Source: an uncultured Collinsella sp. (GTDB lineage Bacteria; Actinomycetota; Coriobacteriia; Coriobacteriales; Coriobacteriaceae). From it: a stretch of DNA of 64,000 nt. The position numbers and the translations under genes are program-made. Under the pieces are notes generated by a model. The model saw nothing but the letters and a program-made list of their open reading frames with translations. It searched no databases and was not told the DNA's origin. Position 1 is the first letter of the stretch; each line of letters starts with the position of its first letter. This document shows positions 1-8,449 of this stretch, piece by piece. Location: positions 1 through 64,000 of the forward strand of contig CAUESV010000002.1 of the NCBI GenBank assembly GCA_959020715.1, read 5' to 3'.

Positions 1-90
1 GCTCGGGAGTGCCGGGCTGCTCGGGAGTGCCGGGCTGCTCGGGAGTGCCGGGCTGCTCGGGAGTGCCGGGCTGATCCGGGGTGACCGGGT
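1..90. repeat. 18-bp tandem repeat encoding PGTPEQ
   Basis: Four perfect copies of an 18-bp unit (1-18, 19-36, 37-54, 55-72) and one degenerate copy (73-90) run to the window edge. On the minus strand each copy encodes Pro-Gly-Thr-Pro-Glu-Gln at the C-terminus of the dipeptidase. Perfect identity between copies suggests recent slippage and probable length variation between strains. Confidence 0.95.
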
Positions 91-1750
91 CGGTGGCAAG
101 GGCGTCCTTGGCGTAGGTGATGGACTCCTTGAGGCCGTTGGTCTCGGTGTTCAAATCACTCGGGGTGAAGCGTTCGTCAAAGTTTCCGGCCTTCTGATAG
201 GCGCGCATCTCCTGGAGCAGGGCCTTGCACTTCTTGTAGGTGTTCTCGGTAGCAGCCTTGCCGGCCTTGTTGGCCAGGGCGGTGCGGCCCTCGGTGGTCG
301 TCTCGGCCAGCATAGCGGCGTCAACTTCCTTGTTCTGCTCGATGAGCTCATTCTGGAGCGCGTCGAGGTAGGCGCGGACACCGACGCCAAGGGTGTCAGG
401 GTTCTCAAAGCAGAGCGAGCTGATGTCCATGAGGACGTAGTTGATGGAGTTCTCCGGCTCCTCGTTGTTTACGATGTCTGCCTCATCGCAGTGATCGAAG
501 GAGACGGTCTGATCGCTGAAGTACGGGCTGACCTCAGTCATCAGAGCGGAGTAGAAGGGGATGGCGACGGAGTACGCGGCGCGGGAGAGCATCTCCCACT
601 GGATGGTAGCGACTTCGGGATCAAGGCCGCGACGAATCTGGAAGAGGTTGATCTCGGTGTTGGTTTCGGTGCCGATGGCGTAGGCGCCGTCCGTGTTGGC
701 GTTAAGGCCGGGGGTCTTCTCGCCACGGTTGCCAAACGCGCGAATCATCTCAAAGGTGTTCCAGTTGGACTTACCGGGCTGGAAGAATAGCGGCTGCATT
801 TCATTTACCATAGCGCCAACTTTAGCGCGCGGTTTTTTACTGGTGTCCTTTTTGATTTCATAGTCGGTGCCCTCGGCAAGCGGTGCGTCGAAGTAGGCAC
901 GGCCCTGGACATAGCGTGTCCAAGAATGCATGGCCTTTTCGCTAATTTCTTCACCATAGGTCTGGGCAACGTCGAACTGGCCATCGTCAAAGTACTTAGC
1001 AAAGCCCTTTTCCACGGGCATGGACTCGATGCCCTCGGAGTGGAGGCAGTTTGCACCGTCGTTGAGATCGACCTTGTAGTTGAGGTTGCCGATGTTGGGG
1101 TTGAGCGACGCGACGTCATCGGTGAGCTTCATGGCTATCCACTGGTGGCCGGAAAGCGCGGCGAACAGCCAGGTCTCGTTGTTATCGGCGATGATGAGCT
1201 GATCGTTGCCGCAGGCGCCCTGCTCGTCGATGATTTTGCCGAGGAGCTCGACACCTTCACGTGCATTAGCGCTTTCGCCCAAGATGACGCTGCCGTAGCT
1301 ATACTCGCCAATGCCAGTGTCGGTTAGGGGATCAGCCGCCTTGGCGTCTGCATTCATGTATGTGGTCAGCGTGGCGGAGCAGGATACACCTTTCTCATTG
1401 ATGCCCGCTTCGGAGTAGGCATCCCAGCGTCCGTGCCACTGCGAAGGATGGTCGCGCACGTAACTATAGCGATACGTGGTATTGGGCGAGGTGTATGCGA
1501 AGTCGGACTCGTCTGAGCCGTAGATATGGCCGGGGCCATGTGAGGGTTCGATGCCGAAGTGCTTGAGGTAGCGCTTGCCAAAGTCCTCAGCACGGCCGTA
1601 GTACGTATTACCGTCGGCCGTCAGCTTGTTGCCCATATAGACCTGCGTGCAGGCGAGCGCAGAGGTCGGCATGGACATGATGGTTGCAGCTCCAAAGGCG
1701 AGGCCTATGCCTAGCTTCTTGAGCGCGTTGACGGGGTGAGTTTTCCTCAT
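1..1750 (-). CDS. Secreted C69-family dipeptidase, C-terminus cut by window edge
   Basis: Peptidase family C69 (PepD-like) N-terminal-nucleophile dipeptidase, exported. The first 33 residues form a signal peptide (KK near the N-terminus, hydrophobic core, TSALA) and Cys34 in ALA-CTQVYMG is the expected catalytic nucleophile exposed by cleavage. The family pattern continues with DGNTYYGRAEDF, INEKGVSCSATLT and a long helical C-terminal part. From about residue 553 the chain becomes Pro/Thr/Glu-rich and then PGTPEQ hexapeptide repeats, so a wall-spanning linker or anchor probably lies beyond position 1. GGGAGGG precedes the ATG at 1750. No frameshift was seen over the part translated. Substrate unknown; dipeptides are the family rule. 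Confidence 0.85.
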   Translation of the reverse strand, partial: MRKTHPVNALKKLGIGLAFGAATIMSMPTSALACTQVYMGNKLTADGNTYYGRAEDFGKRYLKHFGIEPSHGPGHIYGSDESDFAYTSPNTTYRYSYVRDHPSQWHGRWDAYSEAGINEKGVSCSATLTTYMNADAKAADPLTDTGIGEYSYGSVILGESANAREGVELLGKIIDEQGACGNDQLIIADNNETWLFAALSGHQWIAMKLTDDVASLNPNIGNLNYKVDLNDGANCLHSEGIESMPVEKGFAKYFDDGQFDVAQTYGEEISEKAMHSWTRYVQGRAYFDAPLAEGTDYEIKKDTSKKPRAKVGAMVNEMQPLFFQPGKSNWNTFEMIRAFGNRGEKTPGLNANTDGAYAIGTETNTEINLFQIRRGLDPEVATIQWEMLSRAAYSVAIPFYSALMTEVSPYFSDQTVSFDHCDEADIVNNEEPENSINYVLMDISSLCFENPDTLGVGVRAYLDALQNELIEQNKEVDAAMLAETTTEGRTALANKAGKAATENTYKKCKALLQEMRAYQKAGNFDERFTPSDLNTETNGLKESITYAKDALATDPVTPDQPGTPEQPGTPEQPGTPEQPGTPE

Positions 1751-1769
1751 TTTCCCTCCCAGCGTGCGA

Positions 1770-1793
1770 AAGCCCTCTGTCGCCAGAGGGCTT
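1770..1793 (-). promoter_or_regulatory. Leader hairpin upstream of dipeptidase
   Basis: AAGCCCTCT and AGAGGGCTT pair perfectly (9 bp, 6-nt loop) in the 5' leader, about 20 nt upstream of the dipeptidase start. It could be an attenuator or mRNA-stabilising element. No long T run follows, so it is not a clear terminator. Confidence 0.5.
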
Positions 1794-1895
1794 CAGCCAA
1801 TAAAGACACCTCATTAGCGTAACGAACTAGAAACAATATTCATCTATGAAAGAAACTTACTCGATAAGCGTGATGAAATATGCGATGAGCGGTTA

Positions 1896-1901
1896 ATTAT
1901 A
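1896..1901 (-). promoter_or_regulatory. Possible -10 box of dipeptidase gene
   Basis: Perfect TATAAT on the minus strand about 145 nt before the start codon, in AT-rich DNA. No good TTGACA lies 17 bp upstream, so the call is tentative. Confidence 0.35.
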
Positions 1902-1986
1902 CTCAGTTTGTAGCTTTATTTTAATAAAGACGCCCTGCAATTACTGTAGCCGAATAAAGTAGCTGGGAATGCCTGAAATGAGAATC

Positions 1987-2020
1987 CCCCGCTGTTTGGC
2001 AAATGCATAAACAGCAGGGG
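1987..2020 (-). terminator. Terminator of lipid-kinase operon
   Basis: CCCC-GCTGTTT pairs with AAACAGC-A-GGGG (one bulge) 37 nt beyond the stop of the 30-residue ORF. A T-rich stretch follows on the minus strand. Confidence 0.55.
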
Positions 2021-2056
2021 AGACGATAATTGGATGAATATCATACCAATGTGGAA

Positions 2057-2149
2057 TTACTTCTTCCGGCGGTGGATCACGTTGATCGCATAGCCGACGA
2101 GCATGGCCAAAACGATGATGATAAAGCCGATCAGGGGATTGTCGTTCAT
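2057..2149 (-). CDS. 30-residue single-pass membrane peptide
   Basis: A very short gene directly behind the lipid kinase, starting MNDNPLIGFIII and ending HRRKK. Residues 6-22 form one hydrophobic helix and the basic C-terminus suggests an N-out, C-in topology. It is supported by a textbook AGGAGG 5 nt from the ATG and by a 9-nt gap from the lipid-kinase stop, so the two are co-transcribed and perhaps translationally coupled. A terminator follows. No family recognised. A role next to a membrane lipid kinase is an inference from position only. Confidence 0.65.
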   Translation of the reverse strand: MNDNPLIGFIIIVLAMLVGYAINVIHRRKK

Positions 2150-2158
2150 GGGGTCCTC

Positions 2159-3076
2159 CTATTTACCAAGCGGTGAGAATTCGTCGACGATGAGGTCGAG
2201 GCATTGCGGAAGCGCGCGGGCTCCAAAGACGCCCGAGTTGCTGGAGATGATCTCGCCATCGAACTGCATGCCCAGCGACGGCGTGCAGGTGATCTTGGCT
2301 TCCTTGGTCTGGATGATCTTGAACTGCGGGCGGCCGAGTACCTTGCCGGCGGGGTCGAGTGCGGCGGTGATCACAGTAGGCAACAGCTGCACGGTGCGCA
2401 CGGGTTCGATGACCGCAATGTCGACCATGCCATCGTTCATGCGGCAGTCGGGGAACAGGTTGATGTCGTTTTGGATGACCGAGGTATTGCCCGCCATGCA
2501 GCAAATGCCGTCGAGCTCCTCGACAATGCCGTCGTGCTCAATCGTAAAGTGCGCCACCGTGGGGTTGGGCGTGGCGAGCGCGGAGAGGAAGTAGGCGATT
2601 TCGCCGATGTCGTTTTTGGTGGGAGCGGCCTTCATCATGATCTCGGCGTCGAAGCCCGAGCCGGCGATGATGATAAAGCCGTGGCGCTTCTCGTTGCCGT
2701 CCTCGTCGAGCCAAAAGAGCTCGCCCATGTCCACTTTGACCGTGCGACCGGCACGGCAGGCCTTGGCGAGCGCCGCCGCCTCGGGGGCATTGCCGATGTT
2801 GTTGAAGAACAGGCAGGCCGTACCGGAGGGGAAGACGAGCGTGGGGACACCGCACCCGCGCATCTGGTCGAGCACGTTGGAGACAGTGCCGTCGCCGCCC
2901 GAAACGACCACGCGGTCAAACTCGCGCACGTCTGCCACGGCGTCCTCGGGCTCCATGCCATCGCCGATAAAACGCATCACGACCTCGTCGCCGCCCTGCG
3001 CGAGGGCGTGCGTGAATGCGTAGATTTCATCTGAGCTGGGGCCGGATGCCGGGTTGTGGATGATAAGGCAGCGCAT
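2159..3076 (-). CDS. Diacylglycerol/lipid kinase family protein (YegS/DagK type)
   Basis: ATP-dependent kinase of the DAGK catalytic family, phosphorylating a diacylglycerol-like lipid at the inner membrane face. The N-terminal nucleotide-binding fold shows HNPASG (residues 7-12) and the diagnostic GGDGT (60-64). The second half is the beta-sandwich domain, with FDAEIM and a PDCRMNDG motif. At 305 aa the length is normal for the family. It is divergent from rnd and upstream of the 30-residue membrane peptide. The exact lipid substrate cannot be told from sequence. Confidence 0.88.
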   Translation of the reverse strand: MRCLIIHNPASGPSSDEIYAFTHALAQGGDEVVMRFIGDGMEPEDAVADVREFDRVVVSGGDGTVSNVLDQMRGCGVPTLVFPSGTACLFFNNIGNAPEAAALAKACRAGRTVKVDMGELFWLDEDGNEKRHGFIIIAGSGFDAEIMMKAAPTKNDIGEIAYFLSALATPNPTVAHFTIEHDGIVEELDGICCMAGNTSVIQNDINLFPDCRMNDGMVDIAVIEPVRTVQLLPTVITAALDPAGKVLGRPQFKIIQTKEAKITCTPSLGMQFDGEIISSNSGVFGARALPQCLDLIVDEFSPLGK

Positions 3077-3174
3077 ACTTACGTTCCCGTTCTGTGACTA
3101 ACCGAGTATAGTTGTAAGGCAATGCCGATATCCTACCCGTGTTTTTCGGGCCTAACCTTATTCGATGGGTTGAT

Positions 3175-4308
3175 ATGTACATTTCCACACATCAGGCTCT
3201 ACTCGACTTTTGCCAGCGCGCCCGTGAGTTCGACGCGATTGCCGTCGATACCGAGTTTTTGCGCGAGCGCACGTTCCATCCACGTCTGTGTTTGGTTCAG
3301 ATTGCCACTCCTGCCGAGAGCGTAGCGGTCGATCCCCTGGTAATCGACGACCTATCGCCGCTGGCCGAGCTTATGGCAGACGAGAGCGTGACTAAGGTCT
3401 TCCACGCCTGCTCGCAGGATATGGAGGTCATGCTTCATACCGTAGGCGCACTGCCGCGACCGATTTTTGATACGCAAGTGGCCGCCGCCTTTTTGGGTGA
3501 GCGCCAGCAGATTTCCTACGGCGCGCTCGTGCAGACGTTTTGCGGCGTCTCGCTGCCCAAGACCGAGTCGCTGACCGACTGGTCGCGTCGCCCACTGACC
3601 GATAAACAGATTGAGTACGCGATCGATGACGTCAAGTACCTGATCGTTGCCTATACCGAGATGATGAGCCGCCTGCGCGAGCTGGGCCGTGTGGACTGGG
3701 TGCTCGACGAGCTGCGCCCGCTGGCTGACGAGTCGCACTATCGCGCCGATCGCCACGAGGCGTTCCGCAAGGTCAAGCGCATCAATTCGTGCAGCCGCCA
3801 CCAGCTGGGCATCGCGCGCGAGCTCGCCGCCTGGCGCGAGGACCGCGCCGAGCGCCGTAACATCCCGCGCAAGTGGGTCATGTCCGACGACACGCTGCTT
3901 GCGCTCGTTAAGCGCAATCCCGTGCGCGTTGAGGAGTTCCGTAGCATTCGCGGTACCGATCAGTTGGGGGAGCGCGACGTGGACGGTGCGCTCATGGCCA
4001 TCAAGCGCGGCGCAAGCTGCCCGCACGATCGCCTGCCGCTCATGGTGCGCGGGCATCGCCAGATCTCTCCGGAGTTGGAGAGCGTGACGGACCTGATGTA
4101 TGCGCTCATTCGCCTGGTTGCCGAGCGCTCGGGCGTGGCGACCTCGGTCATCGCCTCGCGCGATGACCTGGCCGACTATATTGAGCACCCCGAGCAGAGC
4201 CCCCTGCGCGAAGGCTGGCGCTTTGAGCTTGTGGGCTCGCGTCTGGACGATCTGCTTTCCGGCAATATGGGGCTGACGGTGAAGGACGGCAAAATCGAGC
4301 TTTTGTAG
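3175..4308 (+). CDS. rnd: Ribonuclease D
   Basis: 3'-5' exoribonuclease of the DEDD family acting in tRNA 3'-end maturation. The exonuclease domain comes first: IAVDTEF gives the first D and E, FHACSQDMEVM and DTQVAAAF further acidic positions, and IEYAIDDVKYL the C-terminal motif with Tyr. An HRDC domain follows at roughly residues 200-285. At 377 aa it matches typical RNase D. The ATG at 3175 is preferred; an upstream in-frame GTG at 3139 would add 12 residues but has no ribosome binding site. Confidence 0.85.
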   Translation: MYISTHQALLDFCQRAREFDAIAVDTEFLRERTFHPRLCLVQIATPAESVAVDPLVIDDLSPLAELMADESVTKVFHACSQDMEVMLHTVGALPRPIFDTQVAAAFLGERQQISYGALVQTFCGVSLPKTESLTDWSRRPLTDKQIEYAIDDVKYLIVAYTEMMSRLRELGRVDWVLDELRPLADESHYRADRHEAFRKVKRINSCSRHQLGIARELAAWREDRAERRNIPRKWVMSDDTLLALVKRNPVRVEEFRSIRGTDQLGERDVDGALMAIKRGASCPHDRLPLMVRGHRQISPELESVTDLMYALIRLVAERSGVATSVIASRDDLADYIEHPEQSPLREGWRFELVGSRLDDLLSGNMGLTVKDGKIELL

Positions 4309-4432
4309 TTACGCGGTTTGCCAAGCGCTGCAAACGTTTTAGAGCTGCAATGCCAAAACATCGATGGTGTCTCGTTGGCTGGGCGAGTGGGTAAAATGCC
4401 TCCAACGTGTAACTCGATTCGGAGGAATTCGC

Positions 4433-5137
4433 ATGCCTTATTACTATGGATACGGCTTTGGCATCGACCCGCTGTACCTGCTGGTTGTTCTTGTTTGTAC
4501 AGTGCTTGGCCTTGCTGCGCAGAGCTATATCAACTCGACGTACAAGACCTGGTCCAAGGTTCGCTCGGACGGCGATACGGGTGCCACGGTCGCTCGCCGC
4601 ATGCTCGACGCCAACGGTTGCAACGCCGTGGGTATCAAGGGCGTGGCTGGTGAGCTCACCGACCACTACAACCCGCAGGATAACAACCTGTATCTCTCGG
4701 ATGTCAACCGTTCGGGCGGGTCGGTCGCAAGCGTTGCCGTTGCCTGCCACGAGGCGGGCCATGCCGCCCAGCGTCAAAGCGGTTACGCCATGATGAAGGT
4801 TCGCACCGCCCTCGTGCCGGTCGTCAACTTTACCCAGAACACCTGGACCATCGTGTTGCTCTTGGGCCTATTTATGAACATTGCCGGGCTCACGACCCTC
4901 GCGCTGATCTTCTTCTCGTTTAGCGTGCTGTTCCAACTGGTTACGCTGCCGGTCGAGATTGATGCTAGTCGGCGCGCCGTGGCGTATATTGAGCAGTCGG
5001 GTATGAGCTCCAAGCAGGTCAACGGTGCCAAGAAGGTGCTGACGGCCGCCGCGCTTACCTATGTGGCTGCGGCGCTCACCTCGATTATTCAGCTGCTCTA
5101 TCTTATGGCTCGCTACAACAGAAACTCCAACCGATAA
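4433..5137 (+). CDS. Membrane zinc metallopeptidase, YugP family
   Basis: Integral membrane Zn peptidase (Zn_peptidase_2 family). The zinc and catalytic motif HEAGH lies at residues 106-110, preceded by a conserved NNLYLSD segment. Membrane helices flank it: residues 12-32, about 125-165 and the C-terminal helix. The start is fixed by GGAGGAATTCGC-ATG. At 234 aa it is the usual size. It is followed by a 12-bp GC-rich hairpin. Substrate and physiological role of this family are not well defined. Confidence 0.82.
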   Translation: MPYYYGYGFGIDPLYLLVVLVCTVLGLAAQSYINSTYKTWSKVRSDGDTGATVARRMLDANGCNAVGIKGVAGELTDHYNPQDNNLYLSDVNRSGGSVASVAVACHEAGHAAQRQSGYAMMKVRTALVPVVNFTQNTWTIVLLLGLFMNIAGLTTLALIFFSFSVLFQLVTLPVEIDASRRAVAYIEQSGMSSKQVNGAKKVLTAAALTYVAAALTSIIQLLYLMARYNRNSNR

Positions 5138-5153
5138 CAAATTGGGTCGCTGG

Positions 5154-5183
5154 GCGCCGCGGGGATTCGTGTCCCCGCGGCGC
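5154..5183 (+). terminator. Hairpin after zinc peptidase
   Basis: Perfect 12-bp GC-rich stem (5154-5165 with 5172-5183) and a 6-nt loop, 17 nt past the stop codon. There is no strong T run, so termination may be inefficient. Confidence 0.65.
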
Positions 5184-5252
5184 TGTACTATGTGTTGGAC
5201 TTGAATTTGCGCAGGGCCAGAGCCTTTGTGCACGATGACGAAGGGGGGCTGC

Positions 5253-6704
5253 GTGGCAGGCTGGAATTTGACCGGCAATACCGTTTCCGCCGAGTTCGAC
5301 GGATCGGACGAGCAGGAGCGCAAAGAGCTCAGCGTGAGCCAAGCGGTGGAGATCGCCGCCGGCGCGCTCGATGCCATTCCGCAGCTGAGCGTTTTGGGTG
5401 AGGTCACGGGTTTCCGCGGTCCCAATGCCCGAAGCGGCCACTGCTACTTCCAAATCAAGGACGACTCGGCGGCCGTCGACTGCATCATCTGGAAGGGCGC
5501 CTACCTTAAGCGTACCTTCGATCTGCGTGATGGCATGCAGGTGAGCTTTAAGGGCAGCTTCAATCTCTATAAGGCCACCGGCCGCATGAGCTTTGTCGCT
5601 CGCTCGTTTTCGCTGGCGGGGGAGGGTCTGCTGCGTCAACAAGTGGCGCAACTGGCCGAAAAGCTACGCCGCGAGGGCCTGATGGACGAAGCGCGCAAGC
5701 GCCGCATCCCGGTGTTCTGCTCCCGCGTGGCGGTCGTCACCTCGCTTTCCGGTGCGGTAATCGACGACGTCAAGCGTACATTGCGTCGGCGCAATCCGCT
5801 CGTCGAGCTTGTCTGCGTGGGCGCCAAGGTTCAAGGCGAGGGTGCGCCGGCCGAGCTTATCGAGGGCCTGCGCCGTGCCGCCGCCATCACGCCGGCGCCC
5901 GACTGCATCTTGCTGGTGCGCGGCGGCGGCTCCTTCGAGGACCTCATGACCTTCAACGACGAGGAGCTTGCCCGTGCAGTGGCTGCCTGTCCCGTGCCCG
6001 TGGTGACCGGTATCGGCCATGAGCCCGATACCTCGATTTGCGACATGGTGAGCGACCGCCGCGCCTCCACGCCCACGGCGGCGGCAGAATCGGTGGCGCC
6101 GGCTATGACGGAGTTGGCCGATGTGCTCGAGGCGCGCCATCAGCGTCTGGGTGCCGCGATGGCATCGATGATTGGGTCGGCCCAGGTCGACCTGGAGATG
6201 CTCGATCAGCGCGGTCGCCGTGCCTGGGATACCTATACGGCTCGCCTGGGCGATGCGCTCGATGCGGCTGCGTGCCGCCCGTGCCTCAACGACCCCACAT
6301 TTATGGTCGAGCGTCGCGAATCGGAGCTTGCGCTGACCGCCGATCGCCTGTCGGGTGCCATAGTACGCTCGGTCGGAGCTTTCCGATCCAGCTTTGAACG
6401 CCTGCCCGAGCGTCTGGTTGCAAGCACCTCGGGGCTCGATGGCAAACGCCATGCGCTCGCGCTTGCGAGTTCCCGTCTGGAGCATCAGGGGCGCACGATG
6501 CTCAACAAGCCCGCGTCCGACCTGGGCCGTGCGGCAGCCTCGCTAGATGCCCTGTCGCCGCTTAAGGTACTTGCCCGCGGTTATTCCATCGCGTACAGCG
6601 ATGAAGGTGTGGCTACGAGCGCCAAGACCTTTAAGCCGGGCGACGCCATCCGCGTGCGTATGGCAGACGGCAACGTGGCTGCAACGGTCGATACGGTCGA
6701 GTAA
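5253..6704 (+). CDS. xseA: Exodeoxyribonuclease VII large subunit
   Basis: Catalytic subunit of exonuclease VII, which degrades single-stranded DNA in mismatch and damage repair. An N-terminal OB fold (SVLGEVTGFR, GHCYFQIKDD, VDCIIWKG) is followed by the catalytic domain with VRGGGSFEDLMTFNDE, VTGIGHEPDTSICD and DRRASTPTAAAE, then the coiled-coil region. A GTG at 5253 is chosen because AAGGGGGG sits 6 nt before it. TTG 5226 and ATG 5235 are in frame but lack a good ribosome binding site. The protein is 483 aa. xseB follows after 42 nt. Confidence 0.9.
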   Translation: MAGWNLTGNTVSAEFDGSDEQERKELSVSQAVEIAAGALDAIPQLSVLGEVTGFRGPNARSGHCYFQIKDDSAAVDCIIWKGAYLKRTFDLRDGMQVSFKGSFNLYKATGRMSFVARSFSLAGEGLLRQQVAQLAEKLRREGLMDEARKRRIPVFCSRVAVVTSLSGAVIDDVKRTLRRRNPLVELVCVGAKVQGEGAPAELIEGLRRAAAITPAPDCILLVRGGGSFEDLMTFNDEELARAVAACPVPVVTGIGHEPDTSICDMVSDRRASTPTAAAESVAPAMTELADVLEARHQRLGAAMASMIGSAQVDLEMLDQRGRRAWDTYTARLGDALDAAACRPCLNDPTFMVERRESELALTADRLSGAIVRSVGAFRSSFERLPERLVASTSGLDGKRHALALASSRLEHQGRTMLNKPASDLGRAAASLDALSPLKVLARGYSIAYSDEGVATSAKTFKPGDAIRVRMADGNVAATVDTVE

Positions 6705-6746
6705 CCCGCGTTTCATAGCGATAAACCTTTAGGAAAGGAAACAGAT

Positions 6747-7013
6747 ATGGTAGAGAAGACCCCGGTCGAGCAGCTTACGTACAAGCAGGCCTCGCAGGAG
6801 CTGGAGCTCATCATCCGCAGCCTGGAGTCGGGCGATATGGAGCTCGAGGAGTCGCTCGAGAGTTATACCCGCGGCGTCGAGCTCCTCAAGAGCCTGCGCA
6901 CCCGCCTGTCCGATGCCGAGCAGAAGGTCTCGGTGCTTCTTAAGGACGTCGACGGCAACGACGTGCTCGCCGACGGCGAAGCCGCCAACACCGACGACAA
7001 CCTCTCGTTCTAA
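6747..7013 (+). CDS. xseB: Exodeoxyribonuclease VII small subunit
   Basis: 88-residue helical partner of XseA. Typical family features are the LTYKQASQELE start, the block ELIIRSLESGDMELEESLES and YTRGVELLKSLRTRL. The C-terminus is an acidic tail. A strong AGGAAAGGA precedes the ATG. The 42-nt distance from xseA indicates an operon. Confidence 0.93.
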   Translation: MVEKTPVEQLTYKQASQELELIIRSLESGDMELEESLESYTRGVELLKSLRTRLSDAEQKVSVLLKDVDGNDVLADGEAANTDDNLSF

Positions 7014-7062
7014 CCATCCTGACCAAATATAATTACCTTGGTCTGTGAGAAAGGAACCAACC

Positions 7063-7398
7063 ATGTGTGATTGCATCTTCTGCAAAATCGCCAACCACGA
7101 GATCCCCTCGACCGTTGTCTATGAGGACGACCAGGTCATCGCCTTCGACGACCTCAATCCCCAGGCGCCGGTCCATACGCTCGTGATCCCCAAGAAGCAC
7201 TACAGTGACATTGCCGACAACGTACCTGCCGAGACCATGGGCGCCATGGCTCACGCCATCCAGGAGGTCGCCAAGGCCAAGGGCTTGGAGGACGGTTTCC
7301 GCGTCATCTCCAACAAGGGCGTCAACGCCGGCCAGACCGTCATGCACTTCCACATGCACGTTCTCGGTGGCAAGAACCTGGGCGAGAACCTCATCTGA
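7063..7398 (+). CDS. HIT family nucleotide-binding protein
   Basis: Histidine-triad protein of the HINT branch, which hydrolyses purine nucleoside phosphoramidates. The N-terminal CxxC pair (CIFCKI) and DLNPQAPVHTLVIPK are family features. The triad HFHMHV lies at residues 95-100 with the His nucleophile. At 111 aa it is normal. AGAAAGGAACC precedes the ATG at 7063; an upstream GTG at 7045 is less likely. Confidence 0.9.
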   Translation: MCDCIFCKIANHEIPSTVVYEDDQVIAFDDLNPQAPVHTLVIPKKHYSDIADNVPAETMGAMAHAIQEVAKAKGLEDGFRVISNKGVNAGQTVMHFHMHVLGGKNLGENLI

Positions 7399-7439
7399 GG
7401 GCGCGTAGGCCGTCGACTTGGCTGCCTTTGGAGTAATCT

Positions 7440-8330
7440 ATGCAGCTTTCTCAACTCGAATACCTTCAAGCTGTAGCGAACTATGGCGGCGTGCGCAAAG
7501 CAGCTCGCGCCGTTCACGTGAGTCCGCAGGCCGTTTCGTCGGCAATCAAAAAGTTGGAATCTGAGTATCAGATTGTTTTGCTCGACCGATCGGCGGGGGA
7601 GGCTGTTTTGTCTCCGGCGGGCAGAGAATTTGCGCGTCGTGCACGCGTGATCCTAGCGCAAGTCGACGATCTCAAAAAGTACGCTCAATCGGGGAACGGC
7701 GGCGTTTCGCCCGACGGCCATTTCCGTCTTTACGCCCCCTGCCTTCACGGGCGGGGGCGCCTTTTTTCCGAAAACTGGTACGACTCGTTTGAAAGCTCGC
7801 ACCCTCAGATTCATCTTGATGTGTGGCATCAGCCAACGGCAACATGCTTTGAATCACTTATACTTGGAATTTCGGACGCGGCTATCTCGTTTGAGGAACC
7901 ACGGGACAGCGTCCTTTCTTCAAAATATATGGGTGAAAAGGAGCTCAGGGTTCTTTCATGTCCAGCTGGTCATCAATCTGTTGACGCTATGACCATTCGT
8001 GAGTTACTGGGCGGCAGGCTCGCTGTTCCCATTAATTTGTCACCCTGTCTCAATGCAATCAATCAATGTCCCGAAGCTCAGCTGGTTAATTTCCGCTTTC
8101 GCGATGTCGAATACGGAAACAGGGCGCAGGCTGAGTTTCTTCAAGCCGGGGGATTGATATTGAGTTTTTCTGGCTCTTCTCTCGCATCAAATGGATTGGA
8201 AGTAAGCGAGTGCTCTATTGAAGGCTCGCATGACGTAGCCTTGCCTATCTACTTTTGCTATCGGCAAAATGCCTGGACCGATCGACACCAGACGGTATTT
8301 CTTCACCTATTGCGTCATCTCGCTTCGTGA
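7440..8330 (+). CDS. LysR-family transcriptional regulator
   Basis: An N-terminal winged helix (MQLSQLEYLQAVANYGG, VHVSPQAVSSAIKKLE, LLDRS) is followed by a LysR-type effector-binding domain. Length is 296 aa. It starts 41 nt after the HIT gene and is followed by a perfect 11-bp terminator hairpin, then an MFS transporter in the same direction. Base composition is visibly lower in GC than the flanking genes and shared with the MFS gene, so the two may have been acquired together. The regulator may control that transporter; effector unknown. Confidence 0.85.
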   Translation: MQLSQLEYLQAVANYGGVRKAARAVHVSPQAVSSAIKKLESEYQIVLLDRSAGEAVLSPAGREFARRARVILAQVDDLKKYAQSGNGGVSPDGHFRLYAPCLHGRGRLFSENWYDSFESSHPQIHLDVWHQPTATCFESLILGISDAAISFEEPRDSVLSSKYMGEKELRVLSCPAGHQSVDAMTIRELLGGRLAVPINLSPCLNAINQCPEAQLVNFRFRDVEYGNRAQAEFLQAGGLILSFSGSSLASNGLEVSECSIEGSHDVALPIYFCYRQNAWTDRHQTVFLHLLRHLAS

Positions 8331-8343
8331 GGCCATTTGGCCT

Positions 8344-8372
8344 CAAGGCGTCAAGTGAATGTTGACGCCTTG
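8344..8372 (+). terminator. Terminator after LysR gene
   Basis: Perfect 11-bp stem (8344-8354 with 8362-8372), 7-nt loop, 13 nt after the LysR stop. A smaller GAGGCC/GGCCTC hairpin overlaps the stop codon itself. Confidence 0.65.
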
Positions 8373-8449
8373 TAACACATGACTGACGGCTTTGCCCTCA
8401 TGCTTTTCCAAGATTCCGATTTAGATTGCTGACTCTTGGAGGGCGGAGC

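Larger units (their letters stand above)
1751..2056. other. Intergenic region between dipeptidase and lipid-kinase operon
   Basis: AT-rich, without an ORF I can support. It holds a 9-bp hairpin at 1770-1793 just ahead of the dipeptidase ribosome binding site, a TATAAT on the minus strand (1896-1901) that may be the dipeptidase -10, and the terminator of the leftward lipid-kinase operon (1987-2020). Confidence 0.6.

Noticed and set aside
1..90. 18-bp repeats at the window start as a CRISPR array
   Set aside because: The units are contiguous without spacers and are in frame within a protein gene.
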